Shown here one piece after another: positions 1-11,195 of a stretch of 64,000 nucleotides of DNA. The stretch is from Colius striatus (Eukaryota; Chordata; Aves; Coliiformes; Coliidae). Position 1 is the first letter of the stretch, and the number at the start of each line of letters is the position of its first letter. The notes beneath the pieces are model-generated. The model worked only from the letters and a program-made list of their open reading frames with translations. It had not been told where the DNA came from and searched no databases. The stretch is from contig NC_084771.1 in assembly GCF_028858725.1 (NCBI RefSeq), positions 11,560,915 to 11,624,914 of the forward strand, written 5' to 3'. The position numbers and the translations under genes were made by a program.

Positions 1-315
1 CAGCTCCGCTCCTCCTGTCATCATGCACTTCTACGCTCTTGCGTCTGGGCTGGCCTGACCTGGCCTTGCCCTGCCTGCTGGGTTCCTGCACACAGGAGGT
101 TGGAGTCAGACTCTTCCTAGAAGCATGGAGGTGAGAGATGGCAAGTCCCCATGAGGTCCCATCTTATCCCAGCCCCAGGGGCCAGTGCTGGATTGTTCCC
201 TACAGTGTGTTGCGCGTGCTCTGTTGTCTCCACGGACCTGGATTCTGGTCATGTTTGGGTCAGGGAGGCCCCCAGTTCATCCTGGGAAGGTTTCACTCCT
301 ATTGTTTCTCCGCAG
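1..315 (+). other. ZMYM3 intron, 3' part
   Basis: This is the end of the intron before the first exon in the window. It ends in a pyrimidine-rich tract and the acceptor ttctccgcag. I see no coding, repeat or RNA feature in it; open frames here run into the exon but start inside the intron. Confidence 0.7.
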
Positions 316-488
316 GGTGTGTGCTTCTTTACAAACAGGATTTCACCAAGAACCTGGGCCTGTGCTGCATCACCTGCACCTACTGTTCTCAGACCTGCCA
401 GCGGGCGGTCACCGAGCAGCTGGAGGGCAGCACCTGGGACTTCTGTAGTGAAGACTGCAAAAGCAAATACTTGCTCTGGTACTTCAAG
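316..488 (+). CDS. ZMYM3: ZMYM3 coding exon (MYM finger)
   Basis: Acceptor cgcag before 316, donor AAG|gtcagt at 489. It begins with two bases completing a codon from the previous exon and encodes VLLYKQDFTKN through LLWYFK, with the Cys pairs CITC, CSQTC and CSEDC of an MYM-type zinc finger. Confidence 0.93.
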
Positions 489-3400
489 GTCAGTATTGGC
501 ACTGGCAGCTTGTGCTAAGTGCTGTGGTGGGCACGGCACCCAGATAAGTGGGCATTGCACTGAGGAAGCTCGCACTGCTGGAGTCTGGCTGGCACTGCTG
601 CGGAGAACCTGGCACTGTTGGAGCCCTGCCTGGCAATGACGGGACACTGCTACGGGGAAGCTCACGTAGCTGGAGTCCCCAGCTGATCCTGCCAGAGCAC
701 TGCACTGAGGAAGCTCACTCACAGTGCTGGATCCGCGGCTAGTGCTGCTGTGAGAAGTTCGCACCGCTGGAGTCCCTGGCTGGCACTGGCAGGGCACTGC
801 TGTGGGGAAGCTCACAGCGCCTTGCTATGTGCACCTTTCGCTGGAGAGTTGTGTTGCACTCGGAGGGGGTGTGGTTAGTTACTCCTTGTTTCTCTCCTGC
901 TGATGCGGGCTTTAGGCAGCTCGGTGCCATGCCTGCAAGCGTCAGGGGAAGCTGCTGGAAACCATCCACTGGCGGGGGCAAATCAAACACTTCTGCAACC
1001 AGCAGTGTCTGCTGCGATTTTACAACCAACAGAACCAGCCCAACCTGGACACGCAGAAGGGGCCCGAGAGCCTGCTGAACAGTGAGTAGGAGGGAGGGAG
1101 GGGACCTGCATAGCTCAGTCTGAGAGACACAGGGAAGACTGAACAGCGAGGGGTGGAAGCTTCCTGCCTGGGACCGAATGAGACGCTAGGGAACAATCCT
1201 GCACTGGCCCCTGGGGGGGGAAAGGACAGAGTGGGACCTAATGGGGCTTCTCCATCTCTAACATCTATGGTTCTATGACACACAGGGCCCAGACGGGAGG
1301 AGCCGGTGCCAGCGTGCTGCCTGTAGCTCACACTCTTAGCGAGGATACTCGGGGATGTAACATCCTCATGTTGCCAGCGGAGAGCTCGAGTAACAGGGTT
1401 AGGGGACAGCGTGGTTTGGCATGATAATCCACCTGCAGCCCCACACCACCTCCGAGCTGTGACCTTCTCAGATCTCATAAGCTAATCAGGATTGGGCCAG
1501 GTCAGTGCTTGGATGGGAAACATTCAAGGAAAATGCAGGGTGCTGCAGGAAGTGGTGCTGGTGATGCTGTAGGTGGGCTCTCCTCAGACAGAGCTGAACC
1601 TAGAACGATCTTGAGGGAGTGCTGAGCTGCTGGAGGCACTCTGTCTTGCCATGTTAGATTGGAGTCCTACTGCTCAGCCAAAGATCGCTGCAGCTTTGGG
1701 GAGTTGCCAGCCCCGTGTCCCGGATAACCCCGTTCTACATCCATGGAGTTCCAGCTGGAGAGGAGATTTTCACTGCCTGTTGCCTCATTTCCTGTTATTA
1801 ACTTGAGCCAGTTGCTTATGGAAGATTGCAAAGTGCTTTGGGGTCCCTCAGGATGGAACGTGCTCGTAGTGACGGTGACAAGACGCCGCTCAGCCCTCGG
1901 ACACTCGTGTAGTCCCATTCTGCTCCATCTTTCCTAGGGCACGACCTGCTAGGTGGTCTGTGTGACCTAGTTCAAATGTCTGCAGCAAATGGTGGGACTC
2001 ACTTGGGTGCATCAAGCTTCGACAGATACCTGCATCACAGGCTCAGGACTTTGCTGCCTTCCCTAGGATTTCTTCAGGTGTAAAACCCTGACTAGTGTGT
2101 GCCGAGGAGGGGGAGCCAAGACAAGGACCTTCCTGTGAGAGACGTCGTCCTCCACCTCCAGACTCTTCCTGGTTTCTCTCCTGACAGCAGTGGGCTGATT
2201 GCAAGATGGGGGTAGCCCTGGATGGCAGTGCTGCTTGGACAGCAAAGCAGAGTTGCTCTGCCAGAAGCAGCAGGTTCCCCCAGTCAGAGAAGTCTCAACC
2301 TGCCCTCCAAGAACCATGCTCCATGGAAGGCCGTGTGAGGCAACAGTTCAAGTGGGAGCACACTGGAATAACCTGGATAAGGAACTGTTGGTTTCTGCTG
2401 GCATGGGGATGCCCAGGGGGAGTCTGGTTGATGGGGCACAGACTGTCCTGCTGCCCAGGAAAGGAAGAGGTGTTAAATTTGCTGGTTCCTATAGGTCAGC
2501 AAGTGATTCCACAGCCTTAGCCGTACTGTTCCATTTGTCCTTTGCTTTCAAAGCATCTCGTTTGTGAGAGACTGGTAACAGTGCTTTTGAGACACAGGCA
2601 AAACAAGCAAGCTCTGCCTGCAGAGGGAAGTGTGTTTCACACTGTTGGGCCACTTGTCTCCTTGGAACCATGAACTGCAAGACTAAGTACATTCTCCACC
2701 ACCACCAAGCATGAAGGCCCCCAAGAGCTTCGCTGTTTGTCACATGGGGCATCACCTTTCACTGTGCCACAGCTGCCTCTCTGCATCCTGTGAAGCAGAG
2801 GACTCTGAGGGCAGCCAAGGAAAAGCCTGTCAGCAGTGGTGAGCACTCAGCTGAGCACAAGTTCCAGGCTGCCCCTGCAGCTGCCTTGCTTGGTGAATGC
2901 TGCTCCTGGCACTGGGCCCTCTGTGGTCTGGCACACTCTTTCCTTGCCAGTTATGAGATAGTTGTGGACATTCTTGTCCTGAGACTGTGGCTTAGTGCTC
3001 AGCTTGCAGTGTAAGGGTGCTGCAGGCATGGCCTGCCATGTGCTTATACAGAGAGCTTTCCAGCCCAGTGTGCAGGAGATTTCAGGAGGACCAGTTTGTC
3101 AGTGCATGGTGAGGAACAGCTGCTGCCTGGTCCAGCCAGGGTGTCCTGTGGGCCTGGCAACTGCGTTGCCAGCTACCTGGGTTTCTGGCCCATCTTGGGC
3201 AGAGCTACTGATTACTTGCTTCTCTTGCAACCAGTGGTTGCCTAAAACCATTCATTCCTGTGACCCAGTGGCTGATGACAATCTGGTGATCCTGCAAGTG
3301 CTTGCTGACAGAAAAAAAGTGGCCATTCTTTTGCTGGGAATAGTTTGTCATGAGGGGTGAGGGGTTGAGGAGCTCCTGCCACAGAACTGTGCCCAGAGAT

Positions 3401-6400
3401 TTCCAGGTGGAGCTGTCTCTACACAGGGCTGTTCAGCTGGAGAGGACAGGGCCAGAAGTCACAGGTGGTGCATGCAGTGCCTTGACATCTTCTTGCTGGT
3501 GTTGGGATAAGAGTAAAGAAGAAGCTGCAGCTTTCCTGGAAGCGTGGACCTGTAGCACATAGAGCTTTGTGGCAAAAGGATCTTGTTTTCCTTAGTGTTC
3601 TGTCATTGGCCTGTGGGGCAATCAACTTTGCTTTTCATTCTGTTGCAGCAGAATCAATTTTCATTCCTATTCCATAGCTTGTCTTTTCTTATTCAAGCTA
3701 TTCCTGTCCCCCACCTAGACCTGCTACCCTTCAGGCTCATCACAGGGACTTCTTGGACCCATTGAGACTGTTGCAGATCCTATGTCTGAATGCTCAGCTG
3801 CAGGCTAGAGAGCTCCCTCCAGCTGGAATCCCTGTGGTGGGCAGCAAGTTCACCCTGCTGGGCCTCCAGTTGCTTGAGAGCTGTCTTGAGCTTCCTTGGG
3901 GCAGAGGAAATCTGCCCAGTGCAATGACTGTGTGTTGGACCTTTGGGAGTCTGGGACTTTCCAGGAGAGTCTGTCTCTATGGAGGAGGTGCAGATGGACC
4001 CGTCACTCTCTTTGGATGCTGAGACCTGCTGCTATCCTTGCAGGTGTCTCCTTCATGCATGGCTCATGGTTAGTCAGTGCTGTAGAAGGCAGTTCTTTTT
4101 CCCAGCCAGATGGGTAACCAGGGCTCACAGGAAACTTGGATGAAGGTGCTCTTTTAGCTCATCAGCCTTTGAGACGGATGCAGGTTCTCTGCAGAGCAAA
4201 TGAGCTGGAATTAGCATCCAAGCGAGGATGATGCTGTCACCACCAGAGACTAGTGTCTACCACACGTGCCTCCTACCTGCAGGTGATCCCCTGTTTCCTT
4301 GGGGGAGTATCCTGCATCCCTAGGGCTGGGGTAAAGCTGTCGCTCTGCTTGCTTGCGGGATCTTGGAACGCTGCTCCTTCCTCTGTCGCCTTCTTCCTAG
4401 GGATCTCGAAGCACTTTGCCAAGATATTTGTAGCAGAGAGATGGAGGCACAGGGAGGGGCCATGGCTGGGTACAGCAAGCCAATAGGCAGAGCTGAGAGT
4501 AGAGCCCTGGGTTCCATTGTACAAGGGACCGGGATTTGCCCTGACCTGCTCTGATGGGGGTGGGGTGGACCGCAAGGGAGCACAAAATGACAGGGGAATG
4601 ACGTGATTTTGGAGCTGTAGTGTCTTCTGAGCTGCTAGGGCTAGAGATTGTGGAAACATTAACTGTTGCTGGAGTGGCCACGAGCAGTCTCTGGGGAGCC
4701 TGTCCTTGTCCTCTGGCTGCTGCCACCTCCAGTCCCAGCAATGGGACCTGCTGTCCCGTGAGCTCTTGAACTGAAGAGTTGTTATTTTCTTTTACAGGTC
4801 AGACTTCAGAGGCAAAACCACCTGCCCCTTCCTCACAGAAGTCAGAGACTAACATGGTAAGGCCTGTTGGAGGGTAGGAGTTTATAAGACAGCACAAAGG
4901 GAATGTCTCCAGAGAGAGGACAGATCTGCCATTGCTCAGGGAGGATTAATTATTCTACAACCAAGGCACTTGAAAATGTCTGGGTAGTGGGAGCTGACAG
5001 GAGCTGCTGGGGAGGGCAGCATCAGTATATCTCCTGCAAGGGGGAAGAGTAACCATTCCCCAGGAACTGATGATGGGCTCCAGAACAACCTGCCGCTGTG
5101 GCACAGGCTGCTCTGTGCACATTGCTGTGCCTGGGCATAGTCACTGTCCCACTGTGTTCCCCACTGCCCTGTGGGCAGGAGTGAACAGTGCCAGACTCCC
5201 TGATGGCCACTGCAGAGATGCCACACAGGCTTGTTGCCTACCAGGAGCAGCTTGGCAGTCCTTCAGCTGGGTCCAGCCATAGGGGCATCCACATGTGTGT
5301 CTTGGGGACTTCCAGGCTCCAGGATGTGCTTCAGGAGTCTCCAGCTGTACCCATGGTTGGGAGGAGATGGATGCTGCATTAGGTTGACACCAACCTTCTG
5401 CTTTCTGTGTTTCCTCAGCTGTCAGCAAAGACCTCCTCAGCCCAGGTATCTCCAGCTGCACAGCCTCCCCAGCCTGCTCTGGTTCCATCCACCCCTAGGA
5501 AAAACAAAGCTGCCATGTGTAAACCACTGATGCAGAACAGGGGCATTTCCTGCAAGATAGAAATGAAGTCCAAAGCATGTCAAACAGGTAGGAAAAGACG
5601 ACCATCGCAGGGTTACTGGGGCATTTTTGAAAGGCAAGTGGCACATCCCTGCTACAGACTAAAGGTTGAAGCCAGCTTGAAATGCAGTGTGGAGTGGCTG
5701 GGTGTTTGGCACCATGCTGAGGAGTCTCAGGGCAGTGCAGGACACACGTGGCAGGGCTAGAGGTAGGGAGCCCATTTCCATCAGCAGCAAAAGGAGAGAT
5801 GCAGAGAGCACCGCAGCATGATCCAACCTCTTGTGGGAAAACTCCTGATCCTCTGGAGTTCATCAACTTGTCTGAGGGACCATCTGCTGAGCAGGTTCCA
5901 CTGTGTAGCTCTTGTTGGGTACATGTGTGTTTCCAGCATATGCAAGGCAACTAGACTTCTCAGCAGGGCCACATAAGAGCAGGGCTTGCACCTCTGGCAA
6001 GTCCCTCTTGTTGCAAGGCTGTTTGGCTTGTTGCTGCACCAGCTCTGCCCATGAGTCAAAGAAACTGGTGGCTGGAGGGGCCGTGGTACTGGATGGCTAG
6101 GGCATGGCAGTGTGCAGCGGGGCTGGGGGGAGGAGCTGCTGGGAGCAAGCTCACTGACATACTTTTGCTCTTGTCAGAGGCTGACTGGAAGCCCCAGGTG
6201 ATTGTGTTGCCAATCCCCGTCCCAATCTTCGTGCCTGTGCCTATGCATATGTACTGCCAGAAAGTACCTGTGCCTTTCTCCATGCCTGTCCCGGTAAGCA
6301 ACATACTCCCTCTGCTCCTGGTCTCTTGTGGTCTCAGTCCTGCCTTGCTGCAGCCTCCCTGCTTCTCTGTTTGTCCTCTTCTTCTGCCTCTGCTTTTACA

Positions 6401-9400
6401 TCAGTGGGCTGAGTGTCAGTTTTCTGCCTGTTGTGCTGCTGTTGACAGGTGCCTGTGCCAATGTTCTTGCCCACCACACTGGAGAGCACAGATAAGATTG
6501 TGGAGACCATTGAGGAGCTGAAGGTGAAGATCCCTTCCAATCCCTTGGAGGCTGACATCCTGGCCATGGCTGAGATGATTGCAGAGGCTGAGGAACTGGA
6601 CAAGGCCTCCTCAGACCTGTGTGGTAGGTTCTGCCACAGCTTGGTCTGGCCTAACTGCTGGGATTATGTGGGGTTTGACAGCTCTTTGAGCTAGAACATC
6701 TCTCTGGATCACAGTACTCCCAAAGTCTTGGAAAACAGAGCTGTGAAGAGCATGTCTTCAACTTCTGCTGAGGAAGTGCCAGGAGGGAAGAGCCACAGCA
6801 GGGAGTAATGTCTGACACTGTCCCTTTGGGAGTGACTGCTCTTACCTAAAGTAGCTTCCCAGACAGAAGACTAGCAGTCCTGACTTTGCAGATCTTTTCA
6901 CCTGGGGGCTGCATTCCTCAAGCCTCAGTGACTAGGGCTGTGTCTGGGGACAAGACAGATATCCAATGTCTTGCTGGGCAGCACAGATGTCATGGGGCTG
7001 CTCTGAGCACAGAGTTGTGCTCCAGGGAGCCTAACTTCATTTTCCAGCTGTCACAGGGAAAACAGACAATAGACTTTCATGGAAGTTGGGTTGATGATCT
7101 GCTTTTCCATTGCAGACCTGGTGAGTAACCAGAGTGCAGAGGGTCTCCTGGAGGACTGTGACCTGTTTGGACCAGCACGAGACGATGTGTTGGCTATGGC
7201 TGTCAAGATGGCAAACGTCCTCGATGAGCCGGGCCAGGACCTGGAGGCTGACTTCCCCAAGAGTAAGAGCTGGGTGAAGCTGGCATGCAGGGCTGCTCAT
7301 GCTACAGCAGGATCCTGCTGCTGCCCTTGGCCAACTGTTGCCAGCAGTATTAAGAACTGGGTAAACTTACTTTCCCACACCCTCTGAGTGGTGGGGCTTG
7401 AGGCCAGGAACTGAGTCTTGCAGATGAGTACTCACAGTAGGGGTGAGGAAACCACCACTTTTGGACTATGTGTGTGTGTGGAGGCTGACTGACCTGTTGC
7501 AAACAATAGGTCTGCAGAGAAGGGGGAATGAGCAGCTGATTTTAACAGCACAAAGAGCAAGGCAGCAGTGCTGTTTATGCATGATGATTCCAGAGCATTC
7601 AGCAAAGGGAGAGACCTGGACAGGGCAAGGCATCCTGGAAGACCGCAGAATTGCTCAATGGCCATTAGCAGGCAGAAGGTGGAAGAAGATGCAGGAGCAC
7701 AGCAGTGCTGAGGCATGATGGTAGCACAGAGAATTGAGATGTCTGTACCAGGCTGGCCCCAGTGCTGGCCTAGCACAAAGGGATGAGGAATGATCCTCAG
7801 GTTTTAAAACCAGACAAAAGCCTGTCAGGAGGGAGAATGTGGGGCCTTGGTTAGTCTGAGAAAACTTAACATCATCTGCCAGAGCTCTATTTGTTGGGCT
7901 GTGGCTAAAAGTTCATTCCAGGCAACGTGGGGGGGAGGGTGTGAAGCACTGGGCTGTGTGTTCCCTCTTCATCTTGCTGTAAGAACCAGGCCAGCACAGG
8001 GGACAAGATGAGAAGTCTCAGCTGACCTCTTCTGCCTGTCTTTCAGACCCTCTAGACATCAATCCCAGTGTGGACTTCCTGTTTGACTGTGGGCTGGTGG
8101 GACCAGATGATGTGTCCACAGAGCAGGATCTGCCTCGTGCTGTCCGAAAGGTGAGCTCTGCTTGGGCACTACCTCCTTAAAGCTCTTTAGGTTTGGAGTG
8201 GGAGCTGCCATCTGGGATGTATGAGGTGAAGTGTGCCAGAGGGTTTAGTGTGCTGGGGAGATTGTGCCCCCTTCCTTCAGGGCATGCCTGGTCTGTGGGC
8301 CACTCCTTCCATAAAAATACTTGCCTGTCACTTTGGAGGAGCTTTGGATGCCAGAGGTCATGTGAAAGCTGACTGAGAGTCTCGTGCCTGCCTGAGTACC
8401 ACAGGCCATAACTAATGGACCTCATTGACTTGGCTGTCAGCAGAAGGATCCCTGCTGGCATAGGCACAAGAGGAAGGGAGCTGGCAGTCCCAGGTCTAAG
8501 AGGTGGCCAGGACTCTTGCATCTATCCCAGGTAGGTACCCCGCCTCACACTGTGCCTCTCTGCAGGGGCAGAAGCGTCTGGTGCTCTCTGAAAGCTGTTC
8601 CCGGGACTCCATAAGCAGCCAGCCCAACTGCACAGTGCTCAACTACTCCTATGGGGTGAATGCCTGGAAGTCCTGGGTGCAAGCCAAGTACGCAGCGGGG
8701 GAGAGCAGCAAGGGAGAGGAGCTGCGCTTCGGCCGTAAGTGTCCTGTCTGGATGTGTGGAGTGGCAGAAACCTGGAAGCCTGGTCCCAGGGTGCTGAGGT
8801 GCTCCTGACCTTGCAGGCTATTGTCTGAGGATACTGTGTTTGTCTCCACAGCCAAGCCAATGAGGATCAAGGAAGATATCTTGGCTTGCACAGCAGCTGA
8901 GCTCAACTACGGCCTGGCCCAGTTCGTCAAGGAGATAACACGGCCCAACGGGGAGCGTTACGAACCAGACAGCATCTATTACCTCTGCCTTGGCATCCAG
9001 CAGGTGAGAGAGGCCTCGTCCTGAGGGTCAGATCTGAGGAGGGGAGCTTGTACCCTTTGTTCTGCCTTCTGGGGGCCCAAAGGGGCTCACTAGACTCTCC
9101 TTCAGTGCCTCAGCCCAGGACAGCAGCCCTCCTGGCTCACTGTTCCCTAGCCCAGTGTGTAGAGTAGCAGCTATTCCCCAGCCTTGCACATCCTTGAGGA
9201 GGGCTGGGAGATCTCTGTGGATTTAGTTATCTCTTCAACACTGAGCCTGCTTTGTTATGCCCTGTGGTTTTCCTCGTAGCTCTCAGAAGTGGCTGGTTTT
9301 AGAAGTCTGCCCTGCTTCGGCTCTGCTCAGCATGTGTGCCCTGGGCTCTCTGGGGAGGGATTGCATTCAGGTGCTGCTGTGTCTCTCCTGACTATGTGTT

Positions 9401-11195
9401 CTGTTCTTTCTAGTACCTGCTTGAGAACAATCGTATGGTGAATATATTTACAGACCTTTACTACCTGACCTTCGTGCAGGAGCTGAACAAGTCCCTGAGC
9501 GGCTGGCAACCCACACTCTTACCAAATAGTACGTGTCTCCAGCGTACTTTCAGTCACCACGTGTACCCAGTTTGTGCTTCTAGCCTTGGATCCTCCCTCC
9601 AGTCTGGCTGTGCTTCCCCAGCCTCACCTTTCCTTGGCATAGGCAGCGTGGTGCTGCTGTGTCTTGTGATTGTACTGACCCATACCAACAAGCAGAGTCA
9701 GCCTGGTTTATGCCTCAGCAGCTTTTATTGCCCAGTCAAGGTAGCTGGAAGCAGAGCACTTTGTCTGGAGGCACTTTGCACTTTACAACTCTTCACAGTG
9801 GTACCTGCACCCTTTGGCAGACCCTGGAGGCAGGATGGCCCATGCCTTTGTGTTTCCATACATGAGTGAGCCCTGCACATGGTGCTAAGTGTTGGTCAGG
9901 TTGCTGTGCTGCTGCCTTGACAGTGGACTAGGAGCTCTGCAGATGATTTTAATGATGCTGTGATCTGGGTTGCTTTCCCTGTGGTGTATGATCAGTGGTT
10001 ACTTCACAGATCCAGCCTCACCTCTGCATATTGGCTGTCCCAGGCAGAGGCATTTGGCTTGTGTGTCTAGGCAGGAGCTGGCCATGTCTGCCCTGTCTGC
10101 TATTTCTTCAACCCAGCTGAGTGTGGTGGAGCACTGACCTGGAGTTTACTTTGTGGCCATCTGTAGGGATGAGTGGTTAGGAATTGATTTGGCTTCTTTG
10201 AAGGGGGAGGATTGGGGTTTGGCTGCATTCTGGGGTGGCTTGTGGCTGGGCAGAGCCATCATCTAGCTCTGCTGATGGCTCTGGAGAAATAACCTCGTGG
10301 AAAAGGGGGTGTGGTAAAGCATCAGTCTTCTGCAGTGAGCCTGCCTGGGCAGGGTGAAAGGATTGCCACAAGGCCCCTGTTGACGTGACCTGACTCTTCC
10401 TGTGTGTTGCAGACACGGTTTTCTCACGTGTCGAAGAGGAGCACCTCTGGGAGTGCAAGCAGCTGGGAGTCTACTCACCCTTTGTGCTCCTCAACACCCT
10501 CATGTTCTTCAACACCAAGTTCTTTGGGCTGCAGACAGCAGAGGAGCACATGCAGCTCTCCTTCACCAACGTGGTGCGCCAGTCCCGCAAGTGCAGCACG
10601 GCCCGTGGCGTGACAAAGGTGGTGAGCATCCGTTACTACGCTCCTGCCAAGCAGAAGAAAGGCCGAGGTAGGCTGTGACGGCGTCTCTCTGCCCCTGTCC
10701 CTGTGTCACCCGTGGGGTCCCAGCCACGAGCCCGCTCTCTCGCCCCCTGCAGACGGCGGCTCTGGCAAGCGGAAGCGTGAGGAGGAGGTGCCGGTGCTGG
10801 AGCAGCGGGAGAACAGGATGAACCCGCTCCGCTGCCCCGTCAAGTTCTATGAGTTCTATCTCTCCAAATGGTGAGGCTTGCTCTGGAGAAGGGGCCTGGG
10901 AGGTTTCGAGTCCCCTTCTGAGAGGCTGTGACAAGCCTTCAGCCCCGCCTGGCTGGGCTTTCTGAGCCCCTGGAGCTGATCTCTCTCTCTTTACAGTCCC
11001 GAGAGCCTGCGGAACCGCAACGACGTTTTCTACCTGCAGCCCGAGCGCTCGTGCATCGCCGAGTCCCCGCTCTGGTACTCCGTGATCCCCATGGACCGCA
11101 GCATGCTGGAGAGCATGCTCAACCGCATCCTGGCCGTCAGGGAGATCTACGAGGAGCACAGTCGCCTCGGCAGCCTGGAGGATGACATGGACTAA
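316..11195 (+). CDS. ZMYM3: ZMYM3, zinc finger MYM-type protein 3, C-terminal half (14 coding exons)
   Basis: ZMYM3 is a nuclear zinc-finger protein found in LSD1/CoREST/HDAC-type chromatin complexes. Coding exons seen here: 316-488, 916-1081, 4798-4856, 5419-5587, 6178-6293, 6449-6623, 7116-7262, 8047-8150, 8566-8734, 8852-9003, 9414-9528, 10413-10667, 10753-10870, 10997-11195. All have AG/GT borders and matching phases, and encode about 704 residues. The first two exons carry MYM-type Cys fingers (CITCTYC, CHACKRQG). A Pro/Val-rich stretch (VPIFVPVPM, VPVPFSMPV) and acidic helices follow. Exons from 8852 on form the C-terminal Cre-like (DUF3504) domain, and the protein ends LEDDMD. Wording is nearly identical to human ZMYM3 as I know it. 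The 5' half (first fingers and promoter) lies left of the window. The gene is convergent with the connexin pair. No frameshift or stop was seen. Confidence 0.97.
489..915 (+). repeat. ZMYM3 intron with degenerate tandem repeat
   Basis: Between about 530 and 825 the intron is built from diverged copies of a roughly 45-80 base unit. Recurring words are gctggagtcc, tggctggcactg and ggggaagctcac. The units are too diverged for me to count exactly. The acceptor at 915 is ggctttag. Confidence 0.55.
916..1081 (+). CDS. ZMYM3: ZMYM3 coding exon (MYM finger)
   Basis: Acceptor ctttag, donor AACA|gtgagt. It encodes AARCHACKRQGKLLETI through KGPESLLN, with CHAC and FCNQQC zinc-binding pairs. It ends in phase 1, matching the exon at 4798. 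Confidence 0.94.
1082..4797 (+). other. ZMYM3 intron (3.7 kb)
   Basis: The longest ZMYM3 intron in the window. It carries a possible CR1 3'-end scrap near 1235-1283 (ending tctatggttctatga) and the 5S-derived SINE fossil at 1437-1875. I see nothing else supportable; the open frames in 2.0-4.7 kb have no splice or homology support. Confidence 0.7.
1437..1875 (+). mobile_element. 5S rRNA-derived SINE fossil (SINE3 / AmnSINE1-like)
   Basis: The head (about 1437-1556) reads as a diverged 5S rRNA: ccacaccacc, agatctcataagctaatcagg, gggccaggtcagtgcttgg, atgggaaac, then gggtgctgcagg. These line up in order with 5S internal-promoter segments. About 270 bases later, at 1826-1855, the motif gattgcaaagtgctttgggg resembles the L2-type tail of amniote 5S-headed SINEs. 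Together they fit one old, full-length-scale SINE on the + strand. Middle boundaries are uncertain, and it could instead be a 5S pseudogene beside an unrelated tail. Confidence 0.68.
4798..4856 (+). CDS. ZMYM3: ZMYM3 coding exon (linker)
   Basis: A 59-nt exon, acceptor tttacag, donor ATG|gtaagg. It encodes QTSEAKPPAPSSQKSETNM, a disordered Ser/Pro-rich linker after the fingers. The codon split across 1081/4798 gives Ser. Confidence 0.9.
4857..5418 (+). other. ZMYM3 intron
   Basis: A 562-base intron ending in ctttctgtgtttcctcag. I see no other feature in it. Confidence 0.7.
5419..5587 (+). CDS. ZMYM3: ZMYM3 coding exon
   Basis: Acceptor ttcctcag, donor CAG|gtagga. It encodes LSAKTSSAQVSPAAQ followed by RKNKAAMCKPLMQNRG and ends KACQT. 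The second part is a strongly conserved block in human ZMYM3. Confidence 0.94.
5588..6177 (+). other. ZMYM3 intron
   Basis: A 590-base intron. I see no feature beyond the splice sites. Confidence 0.7.
6178..6293 (+). CDS. ZMYM3: ZMYM3 coding exon (Pro/Val-rich)
   Basis: Acceptor cttgtcag, donor CCG|gtaagc. It encodes ADWKPQVIVLPIPVP and on to VPFSMPVP, the aliphatic-proline segment typical of ZMYM2/3/4 proteins. Confidence 0.94.
6449..6623 (+). CDS. ZMYM3: ZMYM3 coding exon
   Basis: Acceptor gttgacag, donor TGTG|gtaggt. It encodes VPVPMFLPTTLESTD through EELDKASSDLC, an acidic helical segment. Confidence 0.94.
6624..7115 (+). other. ZMYM3 intron
   Basis: A 492-base intron. I see no feature beyond the splice sites. 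Confidence 0.7.
7116..7262 (+). CDS. ZMYM3: ZMYM3 coding exon
   Basis: Acceptor ccattgcag, donor AAGA|gtaaga. It encodes LVSNQSAEGLLEDCD to LEADFPK. The split codon with the next exon gives Asn (PKNPLD), as in the family. Confidence 0.94.
7263..8046 (+). other. ZMYM3 intron
   Basis: A 784-base intron. It contains no recognised repeat or RNA; the open frames in it are unsupported. Confidence 0.7.
8047..8150 (+). CDS. ZMYM3: ZMYM3 coding exon
   Basis: Acceptor ctttcag, donor AAAG|gtgagc. It encodes PLDINPSVDFLFDCG through LPRAVRK. Confidence 0.94.
8151..8565 (+). other. ZMYM3 intron
   Basis: A 415-base intron. A decoy donor-like cag|gtaggt lies at 8529-8536, just before the real acceptor ctctgcag. 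I see nothing else. Confidence 0.65.
8566..8734 (+). CDS. ZMYM3: ZMYM3 coding exon
   Basis: Acceptor ctctgcag, donor GGCC|gtaagt. It encodes GQKRLVLSESCSRDS through GEELRFG, leading into the C-terminal Cre-like domain. Confidence 0.94.
8852..9003 (+). CDS. ZMYM3: ZMYM3 coding exon (Cre-like domain start)
   Basis: Acceptor ctccacag, donor CAG|gtgaga. It encodes KPMRIKEDILACTAAE to YYLCLGIQQ, the start of the DUF3504 domain shared by ZMYM2/3/4 and QRICH1. Confidence 0.95.
9004..9413 (+). other. ZMYM3 intron
   Basis: A 410-base intron ending ctgttctttctag. I see no other feature. Confidence 0.7.
9414..9528 (+). CDS. ZMYM3: ZMYM3 coding exon (Cre-like domain)
   Basis: Acceptor ttctag, donor AATA|gtacgt. 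It encodes YLLENNRMVNIFTDLYY through WQPTLLPN. Confidence 0.95.
9529..10412 (+). other. ZMYM3 intron
   Basis: An 884-base intron ending tgtgtgttgcag. I see no supportable feature inside it. Confidence 0.7.
10413..10667 (+). CDS. ZMYM3: ZMYM3 coding exon (Cre-like domain)
   Basis: Acceptor tgttgcag, donor CGAG|gtaggc. It encodes TVFSRVEEEHLWECKQ, LLNTLMFFNTKFFGL and SIRYYAPAKQKKGR, the most conserved part of the domain. Confidence 0.95.
10753..10870 (+). CDS. ZMYM3: ZMYM3 coding exon
   Basis: Acceptor cccctgcag, donor AAATG|gtgagg. It encodes a basic patch (SGKRKREEE) and ENRMNPLRCPVKFYEFYLSK. Confidence 0.95.
10997..11195 (+). CDS. ZMYM3: ZMYM3 terminal coding exon
   Basis: Acceptor ctttacag. 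The first base completes Cys, giving CPESLRNRNDVFYLQPE, then MLESMLNRILAVREIYEE and the end LEDDMD, with TAA at 11193-11195. Confidence 0.95.
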
